From NCBI RefSeq assembly GCF_012272825.1, contig NZ_JAAWWS010000149.1:1-38438 (forward strand): DNA of 38,438 nt. Reading direction: 5' to 3'. A program made the position numbers and the translations under genes. Of the stretch, positions 23,134-33,343 are shown in pieces (position 1 is the stretch's first letter; the number at the start of each line of letters is the position of its first letter). This DNA comes from Wenzhouxiangella sp. XN79A. Lineage in GTDB: Bacteria > Pseudomonadota > Gammaproteobacteria > Xanthomonadales > Wenzhouxiangellaceae. Below the pieces are notes generated by a model. The model was not told where the DNA came from and searched no databases. It saw nothing but the letters and a program-made list of their open reading frames with translations.

Positions 23134-25314
23134 TCAGTCGACGCGGACCTGGTCGTCGAGGATGTTCGGCGTGATGAAGATCAGCAGTTCACGCTTCTCG
23201 TCCTGGGTCGCCCGGCGGCGGAACAGCGTTCCGAGCACCGGCACGTCGCCGAGCATCGGCACCTTGGTGGTGTTGAAGTTGCGCTCTTCCTGGAAGATGC
23301 CGCCGAGAACCAGGGTCTGGCCGTTCTCGACCAGTACGCTGGTGCCCAGCTCGCGGGTGTCGATCGACGGCACCGAGCCGCCGCGGCCGGTCTGGAAGAT
23401 CTCACCGACGGTGTCCTGCTTGATCGCCAGCGCCAGCTGGACCCGGTTGTCCGGCGTGATCAGCGGAGTCACCCGCAGCTCGAGCACGGCCTCCTTGAAC
23501 TCCACCGAGGTGGCGCCGGCGGTCGTGGCTTCTTCGAACGGAATCTCGACACCCTGCTGGATGAACGATTCCTGGCCATTGGCCGCGATCACGCGCGGCG
23601 TCGAGATGACCTCGCCCTCGCCCTGCGCTTCCAGCGCCGACAGCTCCAGGTCGAGCAGGAAGTTGTTGGCCAGGAAGCTGATGCCCAGCGCGCCGGCCGG
23701 GTTGGACACCGGCAGGTTGACGTTCAGGCGGTCTTCCAGCGTCGGCACGGCGATGCCGTCGGTGCCGACCGTGATCGGGTCGCCCGGGTCGGCATCGGCC
23801 AGGAAGGCCGGGCGCCCGGCGCGCTGGCCGAGCAGGGTCCGGCGGGCCAGCGCAACGTTGCTGATCCGGTCGGTGGCCAGGTTCGAACCCGACAGCGACA
23901 GCAGGTTGTTGTTGACGTCCTGGGTGCCGGTCACGCCGAAGCGAACGCCCAGCTCGTGGTTGAAGTCGGAGCGCGCGATCACGATGCGCGATTCGATCAG
24001 GACCTGGCGCACCGGGCGGTCGAGCTCGGTGACCAGGTCGCGCACGGCCTGGATCTGTTCAGCGGTGTCGGTGACCAGCAGCGTGTTGGTGCGGCGGTCG
24101 ATGGTGACCGAGCCGCGCTCGGACAACAGGCCGACGCCGCCTTCACCGCCGGAGTCGACCGAGGCCTGGATCAGCTCGGCCAGCGCTTCGGAATCGGCGT
24201 AGCTGACAGGGATCAGCACGGTCCGCAGCGGCTCCAGCTCCTGGCGCTCGGCGCGGGCACGCAGGATCTGCTGCTCCCGCGCGGCGATCTCGGCGGTCGG
24301 CGCGACCCAGCGCACATTGCCCGACTCGCGCATGTCGAGGTTGCGGGTCTCGAGCACGATGTCCAGCGCCTGGTCCCACGGCACGTTGGTCAGGCGCAGC
24401 GTCAGGTTGCCGGTCACCGAGTCGGAGACCACGATGTTCAGGTCGGAAATATCGGCGATCAACTGCAGCACCGAGCGGACCGCAATGTCCTGGAAGTTCA
24501 GCGTGATCCGCTCGCCGGTGTACTCGCGCTCCTGGAAGAATTCCAGCTCGCGGTCGACTTCGGCCTCGGCCTCGGGGCGCGCGACCTCGATGACCAGCTG
24601 ATCTTCGGACTGGTAGGCGAGGTGAGTGAACGGGCCGTCGATGTCGAGATTCAGGCGAACGTTGTTGCCGCGCGCCTCCGGCGTGATCATCTGCACCGGG
24701 GTGGCGAAGTCGGCGACGTCGAGACGCTGCATCCGACCGTCCGGCAAGGTGGCGTCGAACAAGGTCACTCGCAGCTGACCGGCGCGCTCGTCGACCGAGA
24801 TGTCGACGCCCGGCCGACCCAGGTCGACCAGCACCCGGCTCTCGCCGCCGCTGCCGCGCCGGAAATCGATGCCCTCGACGCCGGTGGAGGCACCGCCGCT
24901 GCTTGCAGCCGTCATCGCCGGACGACTGGCGCCGCCGCCGGCATCGACCGACAGCACCACCCGGTTTCCGTCGACGCTGACGTCGTAGCCGACCTGCCGC
25001 GACAGGTCGACGACCAGGCGGGTCCGGTCGCCGGACGACAGCGCCATATAGCTCTTGACCGGCCCCACGCCGACCGTGGTTTCGCCGCCGGGCACGCTGC
25101 TGGCGGTGCCTGGAAGCTCGAGCACGATGCGTGGCGGCTGATCGGTGGTGAACACGGTCGGTTCGGCGGCTGCTTCGTCATGGGTCAGGATGAAGCGCAA
25201 CTGGTCGCCTTCGTCGCTGACGCGAACATCGGTGACCGTCGCCGCGCTCACCGGCCCGGCCCACAGCCAGATCAATCCGGCCAGGAGTACCGTGATGCGC
25301 TTGGTGCAGTTCAT
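23134..25314 (-). CDS. pilQ: Type IV pilus secretin PilQ
   Basis: The outer-membrane ring through which the type IV pilus passes. ATG 25314 gives 726 residues with a Shine-Dalgarno (AGGGAG) and signal peptide cleaved after VSA near residue 24. Two AMIN-type peptidoglycan-binding beta domains (about 27-125 and 150-260) precede the secretin N0/N1 domains (about 285-470, with FQDIAVRSVLQLIADISDLN). The C-terminal secretin barrel domain follows (about 480-720, with RQVLIESRIVIA, FIQQGVEIPFEE and TLVLGGIF). The order matches Pseudomonas and Neisseria PilQ. Upstream ATGs at 25353 and 25395 are less likely because they lack a signal-like start. It is the last gene of pilMNOPQ. Confidence 0.95.
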   Translation of the reverse strand: MNCTKRITVLLAGLIWLWAGPVSAATVTDVRVSDEGDQLRFILTHDEAAAEPTVFTTDQPPRIVLELPGTASSVPGGETTVGVGPVKSYMALSSGDRTRLVVDLSRQVGYDVSVDGNRVVLSVDAGGGASRPAMTAASSGGASTGVEGIDFRRGSGGESRVLVDLGRPGVDISVDERAGQLRVTLFDATLPDGRMQRLDVADFATPVQMITPEARGNNVRLNLDIDGPFTHLAYQSEDQLVIEVARPEAEAEVDRELEFFQEREYTGERITLNFQDIAVRSVLQLIADISDLNIVVSDSVTGNLTLRLTNVPWDQALDIVLETRNLDMRESGNVRWVAPTAEIAAREQQILRARAERQELEPLRTVLIPVSYADSEALAELIQASVDSGGEGGVGLLSERGSVTIDRRTNTLLVTDTAEQIQAVRDLVTELDRPVRQVLIESRIVIARSDFNHELGVRFGVTGTQDVNNNLLSLSGSNLATDRISNVALARRTLLGQRAGRPAFLADADPGDPITVGTDGIAVPTLEDRLNVNLPVSNPAGALGISFLANNFLLDLELSALEAQGEGEVISTPRVIAANGQESFIQQGVEIPFEEATTAGATSVEFKEAVLELRVTPLITPDNRVQLALAIKQDTVGEIFQTGRGGSVPSIDTRELGTSVLVENGQTLVLGGIFQEERNFNTTKVPMLGDVPVLGTLFRRRATQDEKRELLIFITPNILDDQVRVD

Positions 25315-25391
25315 ATTCAGGCTCCCTGTTGCGTTCCCTGCGTGGCTGTTCATAACTCGAATTCTCTGTGCTTTGTTCATGGCGGTCACCG

Positions 25392-25940
25392 TCACAGGGT
25401 GGATTCATCGCCCAGGGCGATGGAGGCGTCGCGTTCCATCCAGCCGTCGGCGCCGTCCGGCACCAGTTCGACGACCTGGATGCCCGACAGGGTCACCTGC
25501 AGGATCCGACCATGGTTCTGTCCCAGGTAGTTGCCCTCGCGGACGCGATGGATGGTGCCTTCGGAATCGGAGATCAGGCCGAAGACCTGATCGTCGATCT
25601 CGATCGTGCCGACCATGTCGAGGCTGTCGAGCGGAAAGCGCTCGAGGTACTCGCGACGACGGTCCGGATCGGGCCGGGGACCGGAGGCCACCGCTGCGCC
25701 GTCCTCGGCGTCGGATTCCCCGGCGTCCTCGGGGCGCGGCCGCATGAACGGGTCGCGCAGGTCGTAGGCGTCGTAGGTCACCGTTTCGGGTACCGCGACG
25801 GTCGGAATCGGATCGACCGGCCCGGCCGGACGCGCCAGGGTCTGGGCGACCCACTGTTCGAGGTCGTCGGTGCCGCGTCCGCAGCCCACCAGCAGCAGCG
25901 ATGCGGCCAGTCCCAGCATCAGGGTGTGATTCGATCGCAT
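25392..25940 (-). CDS. pilP: Type IV pilus assembly lipoprotein PilP
   Basis: The 182-residue lipoprotein has lipobox LVGC (Cys20). A flexible Pro/Asp-rich linker (about 25-95) is followed by the compact HR domain (about 98-175). This contains the conserved pattern FPLDSLDMVGTI, HRVREGNYLGQNHGRI and IQVVELVPDG. PilP bridges the inner-membrane PilN-PilO pair and the N0 domain of PilQ. Its start overlaps the pilO stop by one base (TGATG), showing tight coupling. The spacer to pilQ is 77 bp. Confidence 0.95.
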   Translation of the reverse strand: MRSNHTLMLGLAASLLLVGCGRGTDDLEQWVAQTLARPAGPVDPIPTVAVPETVTYDAYDLRDPFMRPRPEDAGESDAEDGAAVASGPRPDPDRRREYLERFPLDSLDMVGTIEIDDQVFGLISDSEGTIHRVREGNYLGQNHGRILQVTLSGIQVVELVPDGADGWMERDASIALGDESTL

Positions 25941-26563
25941 CAGGACTCTCCCTCCAGCAGCAGGTCGGTTTCCTCGCTGTCATCGAGATAGCGGTAGGTC
26001 GTCACCGTGCCTTCCATGCGCAGCGTGCCGGGCCGGCCTTCGACCGGCTCGAGCTCGATGTCCTGCATGGTCAGGATGACGACCCGCGACAGCGACGCGA
26101 CGCCGCTGACGAAGCTGCCGAACTGGTGATACGAGCCGCTCATGCGGATCGCGATCGGCAGTTCGGCGTAGAAGTCCTTGAGGACTTCGCCGCGCGGCTC
26201 GAACAGTTCGGTCTCGATGCCCGAGGCCAGCGCCGTCTGCGAGATGTCGACCAGCAGGTCCGGCATCTCCGTGCGGCTCGGCAGCTGGCGCAGCAGGCTG
26301 CGCAGCATCACGCGCATTTCGTCGAGTTGCTGCTCGTAGACCGACAGCGAAGCGGCCTTGCGCTGCTTGTTCTCGAATTCGTTGCGCAATTCGGTCTCGG
26401 TGCGCTCGACGCTCTGCAGCTGCGTGCGCTGGTCCTTGACGATGAACCAGTAACCGGCCGCCAGGATCGCCACGGCGATGACGATCAGCAGAAAGGCCTT
26501 GGCGCCGGTCGAGGCACCGCCGAGGTCGTTGAAGTCCAGATCGCGGATTTCCTGAAGATTCAT
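25940..26563 (-). CDS. pilO: Type IV pilus inner-membrane alignment protein PilO
   Basis: The 207-residue bitopic protein has a short cytoplasmic N-terminus, one transmembrane helix (about 22-43) and a periplasmic coiled coil (about 45-90). A ferredoxin-like C-terminal domain follows (about 100-195, LPIAIRMSGSYHQFGSFVSGVASL). PilO heterodimerises with PilN and contacts PilP. The start overlaps the pilN end by 4 bp (ATGA). Confidence 0.95.
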   Translation of the reverse strand: MNLQEIRDLDFNDLGGASTGAKAFLLIVIAVAILAAGYWFIVKDQRTQLQSVERTETELRNEFENKQRKAASLSVYEQQLDEMRVMLRSLLRQLPSRTEMPDLLVDISQTALASGIETELFEPRGEVLKDFYAELPIAIRMSGSYHQFGSFVSGVASLSRVVILTMQDIELEPVEGRPGTLRMEGTVTTYRYLDDSEETDLLLEGES

Positions 26564-27141
26564 GGCGCGGTCGCCTCCTCGGTGTCGTTGCGCTCGGGCG
26601 AGGCCAGCCGGGCCCGGACGGAGAAGCGATACGGCAGTTCGCGATCGGTTTCCTCGGCCGCGGCCTCGACGATCCGCAGCGTCGGGTCGTGCAGGAACGC
26701 CGAGGACTCGAGGTTGCGCAGGTAGGTCGAAACCCGCGCGCTGGACTGCGCGGTACCGTCGATGGTCAGGAGGTCACCGGCCTGCTGTACGGTCAGCAGC
26801 CGGATACCTTCGGGGACCGTGCGGACCAGCTGCTCGAACAGGTGCACCATCAAGGTGCGGTTCGACTGGAGATCCTCGATGACGTCCTTGCGGTCGATCA
26901 GTCGCTGGCGGGTCTCGTCGAGCTGTTCGATCCGGGCGATCTGCTGATCGAGCTTGGCGATCTCGGCGCGCAGGTAGTTGTTGCGCGCGTTCTGGCCCGA
27001 GATCTGGCCGTCGAAATACGACTTGACCGCGAACACGCCACCGGCGGCGATCGCGGCGACCACGGCCATCGTGATCAGGAAGTTTCTCTGCCGTTCCTGG
27101 CGCTGTTCTTCGCGCCACGGCAACAGGTTGATTTGGCGCAT
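26560..27141 (-). CDS. pilN: Type IV pilus inner-membrane alignment protein PilN
   Basis: The 193-residue bitopic protein begins with the cytoplasmic INLLPW motif (4-9), which docks into PilM. A basic stretch and a transmembrane helix (about 20-40) follow. Then come a periplasmic coiled coil (about 48-85) and a ferredoxin-like domain (about 100-175). The start shares one base with the pilM stop (TAATG). Confidence 0.95.
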   Translation of the reverse strand: MRQINLLPWREEQRQERQRNFLITMAVVAAIAAGGVFAVKSYFDGQISGQNARNNYLRAEIAKLDQQIARIEQLDETRQRLIDRKDVIEDLQSNRTLMVHLFEQLVRTVPEGIRLLTVQQAGDLLTIDGTAQSSARVSTYLRNLESSAFLHDPTLRIVEAAAEETDRELPYRFSVRARLASPERNDTEEATAP

Positions 27142-28199
27142 TATTGAACTCCCCGCAATGCCAGCCCGGTCGCCGTCACCAGCGATGGCCGGATGGATTC
27201 CAGGGCGCCCGCGCTGATTCGAGGCGCCAGCTTCAGGTTCTTCAGCGGATCGGCGATTTCGGCGTTCATGCCAAGCTCGCCCGAAACGGCCTCGGCCAGC
27301 CCTTCGACCGCGGCGCCGCCACCGGCCAGGTACAGGGTGCCGATGCTGGCGTAGTCGCGGCTGGACGAGAAGAACTGCAGCGCCCGTCCGATCTGCTGGA
27401 TGATGTTCTGGCGGTACGGTTCGAGGACTTCATCATCGAATCCGGCCGGCGGCTCCTCGCCGCGCTTCCAGAACTGGGACTGTTCTTCGTCCAGACCGTA
27501 GCGGCGCATCGTTTCCTCGCGCAGGTCGCGGCCACCGAACGGATGGTCGCGGTAGTAGATCGAGCGGCCGCCGCGCAGCACGTTCAGCGACGAGCGCACG
27601 TCGCCGATGTCGAGCACCGCGATCACGCTGCTGTCGTCGATCGCCTCGCGCTTGCGGACCAGCTCGAAGGCATTGGCGATGGCGAACGCCTCGACATCGA
27701 CGACCCGGGCGGTCAGCCCGGCCATCTCGGCCACGGCCTGGCGGGCGTCGACGTATTCGGTCTTGGACGCGGCCAGCAGGATTTCGACCAGGTCGGCATT
27801 GCGGCCGGACTTGCCGAGCACTTCGAAATCCAGGCTGACCTCGTCGCGGGGATACGGGATGTACTGGCCGGCTTCGATCTCGATCTGGCCTTCGATCTCG
27901 TCCTCGCCGAGGTCGCTGGGCAGATTGATGATCTTGGTGATCACCGCCGAACCGGACACCGCGATCGCGCAGTGCTTGGCCTTGGTGCCGCTGCGCTTGA
28001 CCGCGGCCTTCAGCGCTTCGCCGACTTCGTCGATCTTGTTGATGCTGTGTTCCGCGTAGGCGCCCTCCGGAAGCGGCTCGACCGCCACGTGCTCGACGCG
28101 GTAGCTCGAGCCGGCGCGGCTGAGCTGCAGCACCTTGACGCTGCTGGTTCCGATGTCCACCCCGATCATGGGCGGCGCTGATCGTTTGAATATGTTCAA
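27141..28199 (-). CDS. pilM: Type IV pilus actin-like ATPase PilM
   Basis: The 352-residue cytoplasmic protein has an actin/FtsA-like fold. It shows phosphate-1 loop DIGTSSVKVLQL (15-26), VLDIGDVRSSLNVL (phosphate 2) and the adenosine motif LYLAGGGAAVEGLAEAV. It binds the PilN N-terminus and organises the inner-membrane platform. TTG 28199 is the start: it has GGGGA seven bases upstream and yields the usual short lead (NIFKRSAPP) before GVDIG. ATG 28169 would truncate this lead. It is the first gene of pilMNOPQ, divergent from mrcA. Confidence 0.95.
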   Translation of the reverse strand: MNIFKRSAPPMIGVDIGTSSVKVLQLSRAGSSYRVEHVAVEPLPEGAYAEHSINKIDEVGEALKAAVKRSGTKAKHCAIAVSGSAVITKIINLPSDLGEDEIEGQIEIEAGQYIPYPRDEVSLDFEVLGKSGRNADLVEILLAASKTEYVDARQAVAEMAGLTARVVDVEAFAIANAFELVRKREAIDDSSVIAVLDIGDVRSSLNVLRGGRSIYYRDHPFGGRDLREETMRRYGLDEEQSQFWKRGEEPPAGFDDEVLEPYRQNIIQQIGRALQFFSSSRDYASIGTLYLAGGGAAVEGLAEAVSGELGMNAEIADPLKNLKLAPRISAGALESIRPSLVTATGLALRGVQ

Positions 28200-28508
28200 G
28201 ACCGTTCCCCGGATATTGTTGATTCGGTGCCGGTACGCGATCGAGGACTACGGCTCGCCTCGCACCTGCGTTGCCTTCCGTCCCCCGTTCGACTCCCATG
28301 CGAAATCGCACTCGTTGGCCCGGTCGCCCCCCTTCCGGACCGATCGGCGCTTGGCGAATCCGCCGTCAGCACCGATAATTGTCCCAACCCGCGCGGATCG
28401 ATCCCTGCATGCCGTGGTCCAATCCCGGCATCGAGCCCCACGTTCGAACCGTGGCGACCCGTCGATCCGGCCCGGTCGAGCCGTCGGATGCAAGGTTTAT
28501 CATACTCC
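28200..28508. other. Divergent intergenic region pilM / mrcA
   Basis: This 309-bp spacer has no credible gene; the open plus frame through it reads as low-complexity antisense-like sequence. It carries the plus-strand promoter described separately. No clear sigma-70 or sigma-54 promoter for pilM was recognised by eye on the minus strand. Confidence 0.6.
28351..28379 (+). promoter_or_regulatory. Sigma-70-like promoter for mrcA
   Basis: TTGGCG (28351-28356), a 17-bp spacer and GATAAT (28374-28379) match the sigma-70 consensus well in this GC-rich context. Transcription would start near 28386 and leave a leader of about 120 nt before the mrcA ATG. Confidence 0.5.
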
Positions 28509-31019
28509 ATGCCAAGAATAAAGTCTCTAATTAAGTTTTCTATCCGACTGTTTTTTCTCGGGTTGCTGCTGGGCGTGATCGGCTTCACGGTCCTGTGGGC
28601 GCTGATCTGGCCGTCGCTGCCCGACGTAGAGACCCTTCGGGACGTGGAACTGCAGGTGCCGCTCCGGGTGTATTCGGCCGAGGGCGAGCTGATGGCCGAG
28701 ATCGGCGAACAGCGCCGCATCCCCTTGAGTATCGAGGAAATTCCCGAGCTTCAACGGCAGGCCTTCCTGGCCGCCGAAGACGACGGCTTCTACAACCATT
28801 TCGGCATCGACGTCGTCGGAACGCTGCGCGGCGTGGTCGGCTACGCCCGCTATCTCGGCCAGCGCCGGGTCCCCGGCGGGAGCACGATCACCCAGCAGGT
28901 TGCCCGCCGTTTCTTCCTGACCAATGAATTTTCGGTGACACGCAAGATCCGCGAGATCTTCCTGGCCGTCAAGATCGAGCGCGAACTCGAGAAGGACGAA
29001 ATCTTCGAGCTCTACCTGAACAAGGAATTCCTCGGCCAGCGCGCCTATGGCGTGGGTGCGGCGGCGCAGATCTACTACGGCAAGACCATCGACGAGCTGA
29101 CCCTGGCCGAAATGGCGATGATCGCCGGACTGCCGAAGGCGCCGTCGCGCGACAACCCGGTCAGCAATCCGGAAGCCGCCACCGCTCGGCGCGGCTACGT
29201 GCTCGACCGGATGCTGGCCGAGGGCTTCATCAGCGAAGCCGAATGGCGCGAGGCGAGCAACACGCCCGATCGCGCGCGCCTGCACGGGCCGCAGCGTGAG
29301 CTCGATGCACCGTGGGTGGCCGAAATCGTGCGCCGGGAGGCGGTCGAGCGGTTCGGCGCCAGCGAGGCCTATACCGGCGGCTACGAGATCGTCACCACGG
29401 TGGTCGGCGAGCTGCAGCGCGCCGCCGACCGGGCCATCCAGGACGGCCTCGACGCCTACGACAAGCGCCACGGCTGGCGCGACGCCGAGGGCCGGATCGA
29501 GCCCGAACGGCTGGACGACCGCGAAGCAGTGCTGGCCCAGCTGCGCGACCTGCCGTCGATCGGCGACCTGATTCCGGCCGTGGTGCTCGAAGTCGAGCCC
29601 GAACAGGCCCGCCTGCTGCTGGTCGACGGGCGCGAAGCCACCCTGCTGCTCGGTCGCATCGAGTGGGCCCGACCGTTTCTCGGCCGCGACGCGCTGGGTG
29701 CCAGCCCGTCTGCGGTCGGCGACATCCTGGCGGTCGGCGATCGGGTCCGGCTGCGCGAACACCCGGAAGGCTGGCGCCTGGCCCAGGTTCCGGAGGCGCA
29801 GGCGGCGCTGGTTTCGCTCAAGCCCGACAGCGGCGAGGTCGTCGCGCTGGTCGGCGGGCTGGACTTCGCGGCCAGCCAGTTCAACCGCGCGACCCAGAGC
29901 CGGCGGCAGCCGGGCTCGGCGTTCAAGCCCTTCATCTATTCCGCCGCGCTCGACGCCGGCTACACCCCGGCCAGCCTGGTCAACGACGCGCCGGTGGTGT
30001 TCGACGATCCGTCGCAGGAACGCACCTGGAAGCCGCAGAATTTCTCCGAGCGGTTCTTCGGGCCGACTCGACTGCGCGAAGGCATGGTCCACTCGCGCAA
30101 CCTGATCAGCGTCCGACTGGTGATGGACCTCGGCCTGCCACGCGCGATCGACTACGTGACCGACTTCGGCTTCGACCGCAACGAGATCCCGAACGGCCCG
30201 TCGATGGCGCTGGGCTCGGCCTCGATCACGCCGCTGGACCTGGCCGCGGCCTACGCCGTGTTCGCCAACGGCGGCTACCGGATCGAGCCCCACTTCATTC
30301 TCGCCATCCGCGACATCGAGAACCGGGAGCTGGACCTGCCGCGTCGGCCCCGGGTCTGCGCGGACTGCCCTTCGCCGCAGCCCGATCGAGCGGAAGCGGC
30401 GGTCGCGGAACCGGACGCCTCGTCGGAAGGCCTGCGGTCGCTCGAGCTGCTGCCCGGCGACACGGCCCCGACCGACGCGCCGGAGGCCGAAACGCCGGCG
30501 ATGGAACTGGCCGGCCCGCCGGTCCCGCTGCACGCCGAGCAGGTGCTGTCGCCGCAGACTGCCTGGCTGATCCGCTCGATGATGAGCGACGTGATCACCG
30601 GCGGCACCGGCCGACGCGCACTGGCCCTGGGCCGCGACGACCTGGCCGGCAAGACCGGCACCACCAACGACCAGCGCGACACCTGGTTCGCCGGCTTCAA
30701 CGATGCGCTGGTGACCACGGTCTGGGTCGGCATGGACGGCAACGAGGAACTCGGTCGTTATGAACAGGGTGGCCGCACCGCGCTGCCGATCTGGGTCGAC
30801 TACATGCAGGTCGCGCTCGACGGCGTGCCGGAAACCGAGCGCCGCATTCCGATCGGCATCGTCCAGGCGGCGATCGACCCGGTCACGGGGCTTCGGGTCC
30901 GGCCCGGCACGCCGGGCGCGATCCAGGAGTGGTTCCCGGCCGGCAACCTGCCGCCGCTGCAGGAGACCGTCGACCCGAACGCCGAGGCCGAGGACGCCGA
31001 CCCCTACGAGATCTACTGA
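28509..31019 (+). CDS. mrcA: Penicillin-binding protein 1A
   Basis: This bifunctional class A PBP polymerises and cross-links peptidoglycan. ATG 28509 gives 836 residues with one N-terminal membrane anchor (about 10-35). The GT51 domain has catalytic Glu90 (AAEDDGFYNHFGID), GGSTITQQ (123-130) and RKIREI. A middle OB-like insertion spans about 310-430. The transpeptidase has S470-AFK (SxxK), S529-R-N531 and K715-T-G717. A 60-residue Pro/Glu/Ala-rich insertion with a CADC pair lies at about 613-675, between SRN and KTG. The first codons are unusually AT-rich. Its position next to pilM is common in gammaproteobacteria. Confidence 0.96.
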   Translation: MPRIKSLIKFSIRLFFLGLLLGVIGFTVLWALIWPSLPDVETLRDVELQVPLRVYSAEGELMAEIGEQRRIPLSIEEIPELQRQAFLAAEDDGFYNHFGIDVVGTLRGVVGYARYLGQRRVPGGSTITQQVARRFFLTNEFSVTRKIREIFLAVKIERELEKDEIFELYLNKEFLGQRAYGVGAAAQIYYGKTIDELTLAEMAMIAGLPKAPSRDNPVSNPEAATARRGYVLDRMLAEGFISEAEWREASNTPDRARLHGPQRELDAPWVAEIVRREAVERFGASEAYTGGYEIVTTVVGELQRAADRAIQDGLDAYDKRHGWRDAEGRIEPERLDDREAVLAQLRDLPSIGDLIPAVVLEVEPEQARLLLVDGREATLLLGRIEWARPFLGRDALGASPSAVGDILAVGDRVRLREHPEGWRLAQVPEAQAALVSLKPDSGEVVALVGGLDFAASQFNRATQSRRQPGSAFKPFIYSAALDAGYTPASLVNDAPVVFDDPSQERTWKPQNFSERFFGPTRLREGMVHSRNLISVRLVMDLGLPRAIDYVTDFGFDRNEIPNGPSMALGSASITPLDLAAAYAVFANGGYRIEPHFILAIRDIENRELDLPRRPRVCADCPSPQPDRAEAAVAEPDASSEGLRSLELLPGDTAPTDAPEAETPAMELAGPPVPLHAEQVLSPQTAWLIRSMMSDVITGGTGRRALALGRDDLAGKTGTTNDQRDTWFAGFNDALVTTVWVGMDGNEELGRYEQGGRTALPIWVDYMQVALDGVPETERRIPIGIVQAAIDPVTGLRVRPGTPGAIQEWFPAGNLPPLQETVDPNAEAEDADPYEIY

Positions 31020-31080
31020 CCGCCGACGCGCCGTCGCGCATACTGGGGTTCCCGCCCACCGTCGTTTCCGGAGGTTCACC

Positions 31081-31716
31081 TTGGGTACACGCCGCGGACG
31101 CAACCAGGCCCGGTCCAGCGATCGGCGCCGTCAGGAGGTCGCCTTCGAAGCGGCCCGGATCCTGGCCACCGAGGGCCAGCGCAACTACCTCAGCGCCAAG
31201 GAGAAGGCAGCCCATCGACTCGGTGTGGCGGTCCACGGCGGACTGCCGTCGAACAGCGAGGTCGAGGCCGAGCTCAAGCGCTACCAGGCGCTGTACGGCG
31301 GCGAAGCCCATCGCTCGGCCGTGCAGCAGCTGCGGACCGCGGCGATCGAGGCGATGAAGTTCTTCGAGCGGTTCCGGCCGAAGCTGGTCGGCCCGGTCCT
31401 GGAAGGCACCGCCGACCACCATTCCCGGATCACCCTGCACCTGTTCTGCGAGACGCCGGACGAGGTGGTCCAGTTCCTGATGCGCAACCGGCTGCCGTTC
31501 GAGCAGGAAACCCGCCGGATCCGCTGGCACGACGCCAGCTTCCGCGACCTCGATCTGGTCGTGGTCGAGGCCGACGGCCAGGTCTTCGAACTGGCGCTGA
31601 TGGCCGGCGCGGCGTGGCGCCAGCCACCGCCGGACCCGGTCGACGGCCGACCGCAGCGACGCGCGGGGGTCGGCGAGGTGGAGCGCCTGATCGGCGAACC
31701 GCTGGCGGACGGGTAA
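31081..31716 (+). CDS. Conserved-looking hypothetical protein, possibly nucleotidyltransferase-like
   Basis: The 211-residue protein starts at TTG 31081, supported by a strong Shine-Dalgarno (GGAGG, 6 nt spacing). The first 20 residues are highly basic. A helical N-terminal half (EVAFEAARILATEGQRNYLSAK...) precedes a region LVGPVLEGTADHHSRITLHLFCETPDEVVQFL and RDLDLVVVEADGQ. This pattern loosely recalls minimal nucleotidyltransferase folds, but the catalytic GS(x)D motif is not evident. It is convergent with gltA, with a terminator between them. Function is unknown. Confidence 0.75.
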   Translation: MGTRRGRNQARSSDRRRQEVAFEAARILATEGQRNYLSAKEKAAHRLGVAVHGGLPSNSEVEAELKRYQALYGGEAHRSAVQQLRTAAIEAMKFFERFRPKLVGPVLEGTADHHSRITLHLFCETPDEVVQFLMRNRLPFEQETRRIRWHDASFRDLDLVVVEADGQVFELALMAGAAWRQPPPDPVDGRPQRRAGVGEVERLIGEPLADG

Positions 31717-31723
31717 GCGGCCC

Positions 31724-31755
31724 CGAAACGAAACGCGCCGGCTCGAGGCCGGCGC
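31724..31755 (-). terminator. Terminator between gltA and the hypothetical gene
   Basis: Perfect 8-bp stem (GCGCCGGC / GCCGGCGC) with a 5-nt loop at 31735-31755. On the minus strand it is followed by GTTTCGTTTCG, so it terminates gltA; the stem may also serve the convergent gene. Confidence 0.6.
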
Positions 31756-31795
31756 ATGAGACGTCGATTCGACCGCGCGGGCCGCGGGCGCCGGA

Positions 31796-33085
<1,290 letters not shown>

Positions 33086-33200
33086 GATGGCACTCCTTGG
33101 GTTCGTTGTTGAAGGCTTGGATCGCCTCGCAGTGCCCCCGGCGCACGCAGGAATCGCGGACGAACCCGGGGCCGGGATCGCGGGGCGGAGGGCTGCGCGA

Positions 33201-33209
33201 AGTATCGCA
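33201..33209 (-). promoter_or_regulatory. Candidate extended -10 for gltA
   Basis: On the minus strand TGC-GATACT forms an extended -10, about 115 bp before the gltA start. The -35 (TCCGGA) is poor. Confidence 0.25.
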
Positions 33210-33258
33210 CAGGCCTCATGGCATCCGGATGACCGGAATGCCGGCCGGGGCGGTCGTG

Positions 33259-33276
33259 GGGGTGGCAACCCACCCC
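33259..33276. other. Hairpins between rpmE2 and gltA
   Basis: A perfect 7-bp stem with a CAAC loop lies here, and a second (7-bp stem, 3-nt loop) at 33307-33323 just after the rpmE2 stop. Neither has a T-run, so termination is uncertain. Confidence 0.3.
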
Positions 33277-33343
33277 GGGCACGTGGCCCCGGACGGTCGA
33301 GCCCGTGCCGCGCGAGGCGCGGCCCGGACATCGCCGACAGCGC

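Noticed and set aside
28498-28503. TATCAT as a -10 box for mrcA
   Set aside because: It lies only five bases before the ATG and has no -35; the promoter at 28351-28379 is far better.
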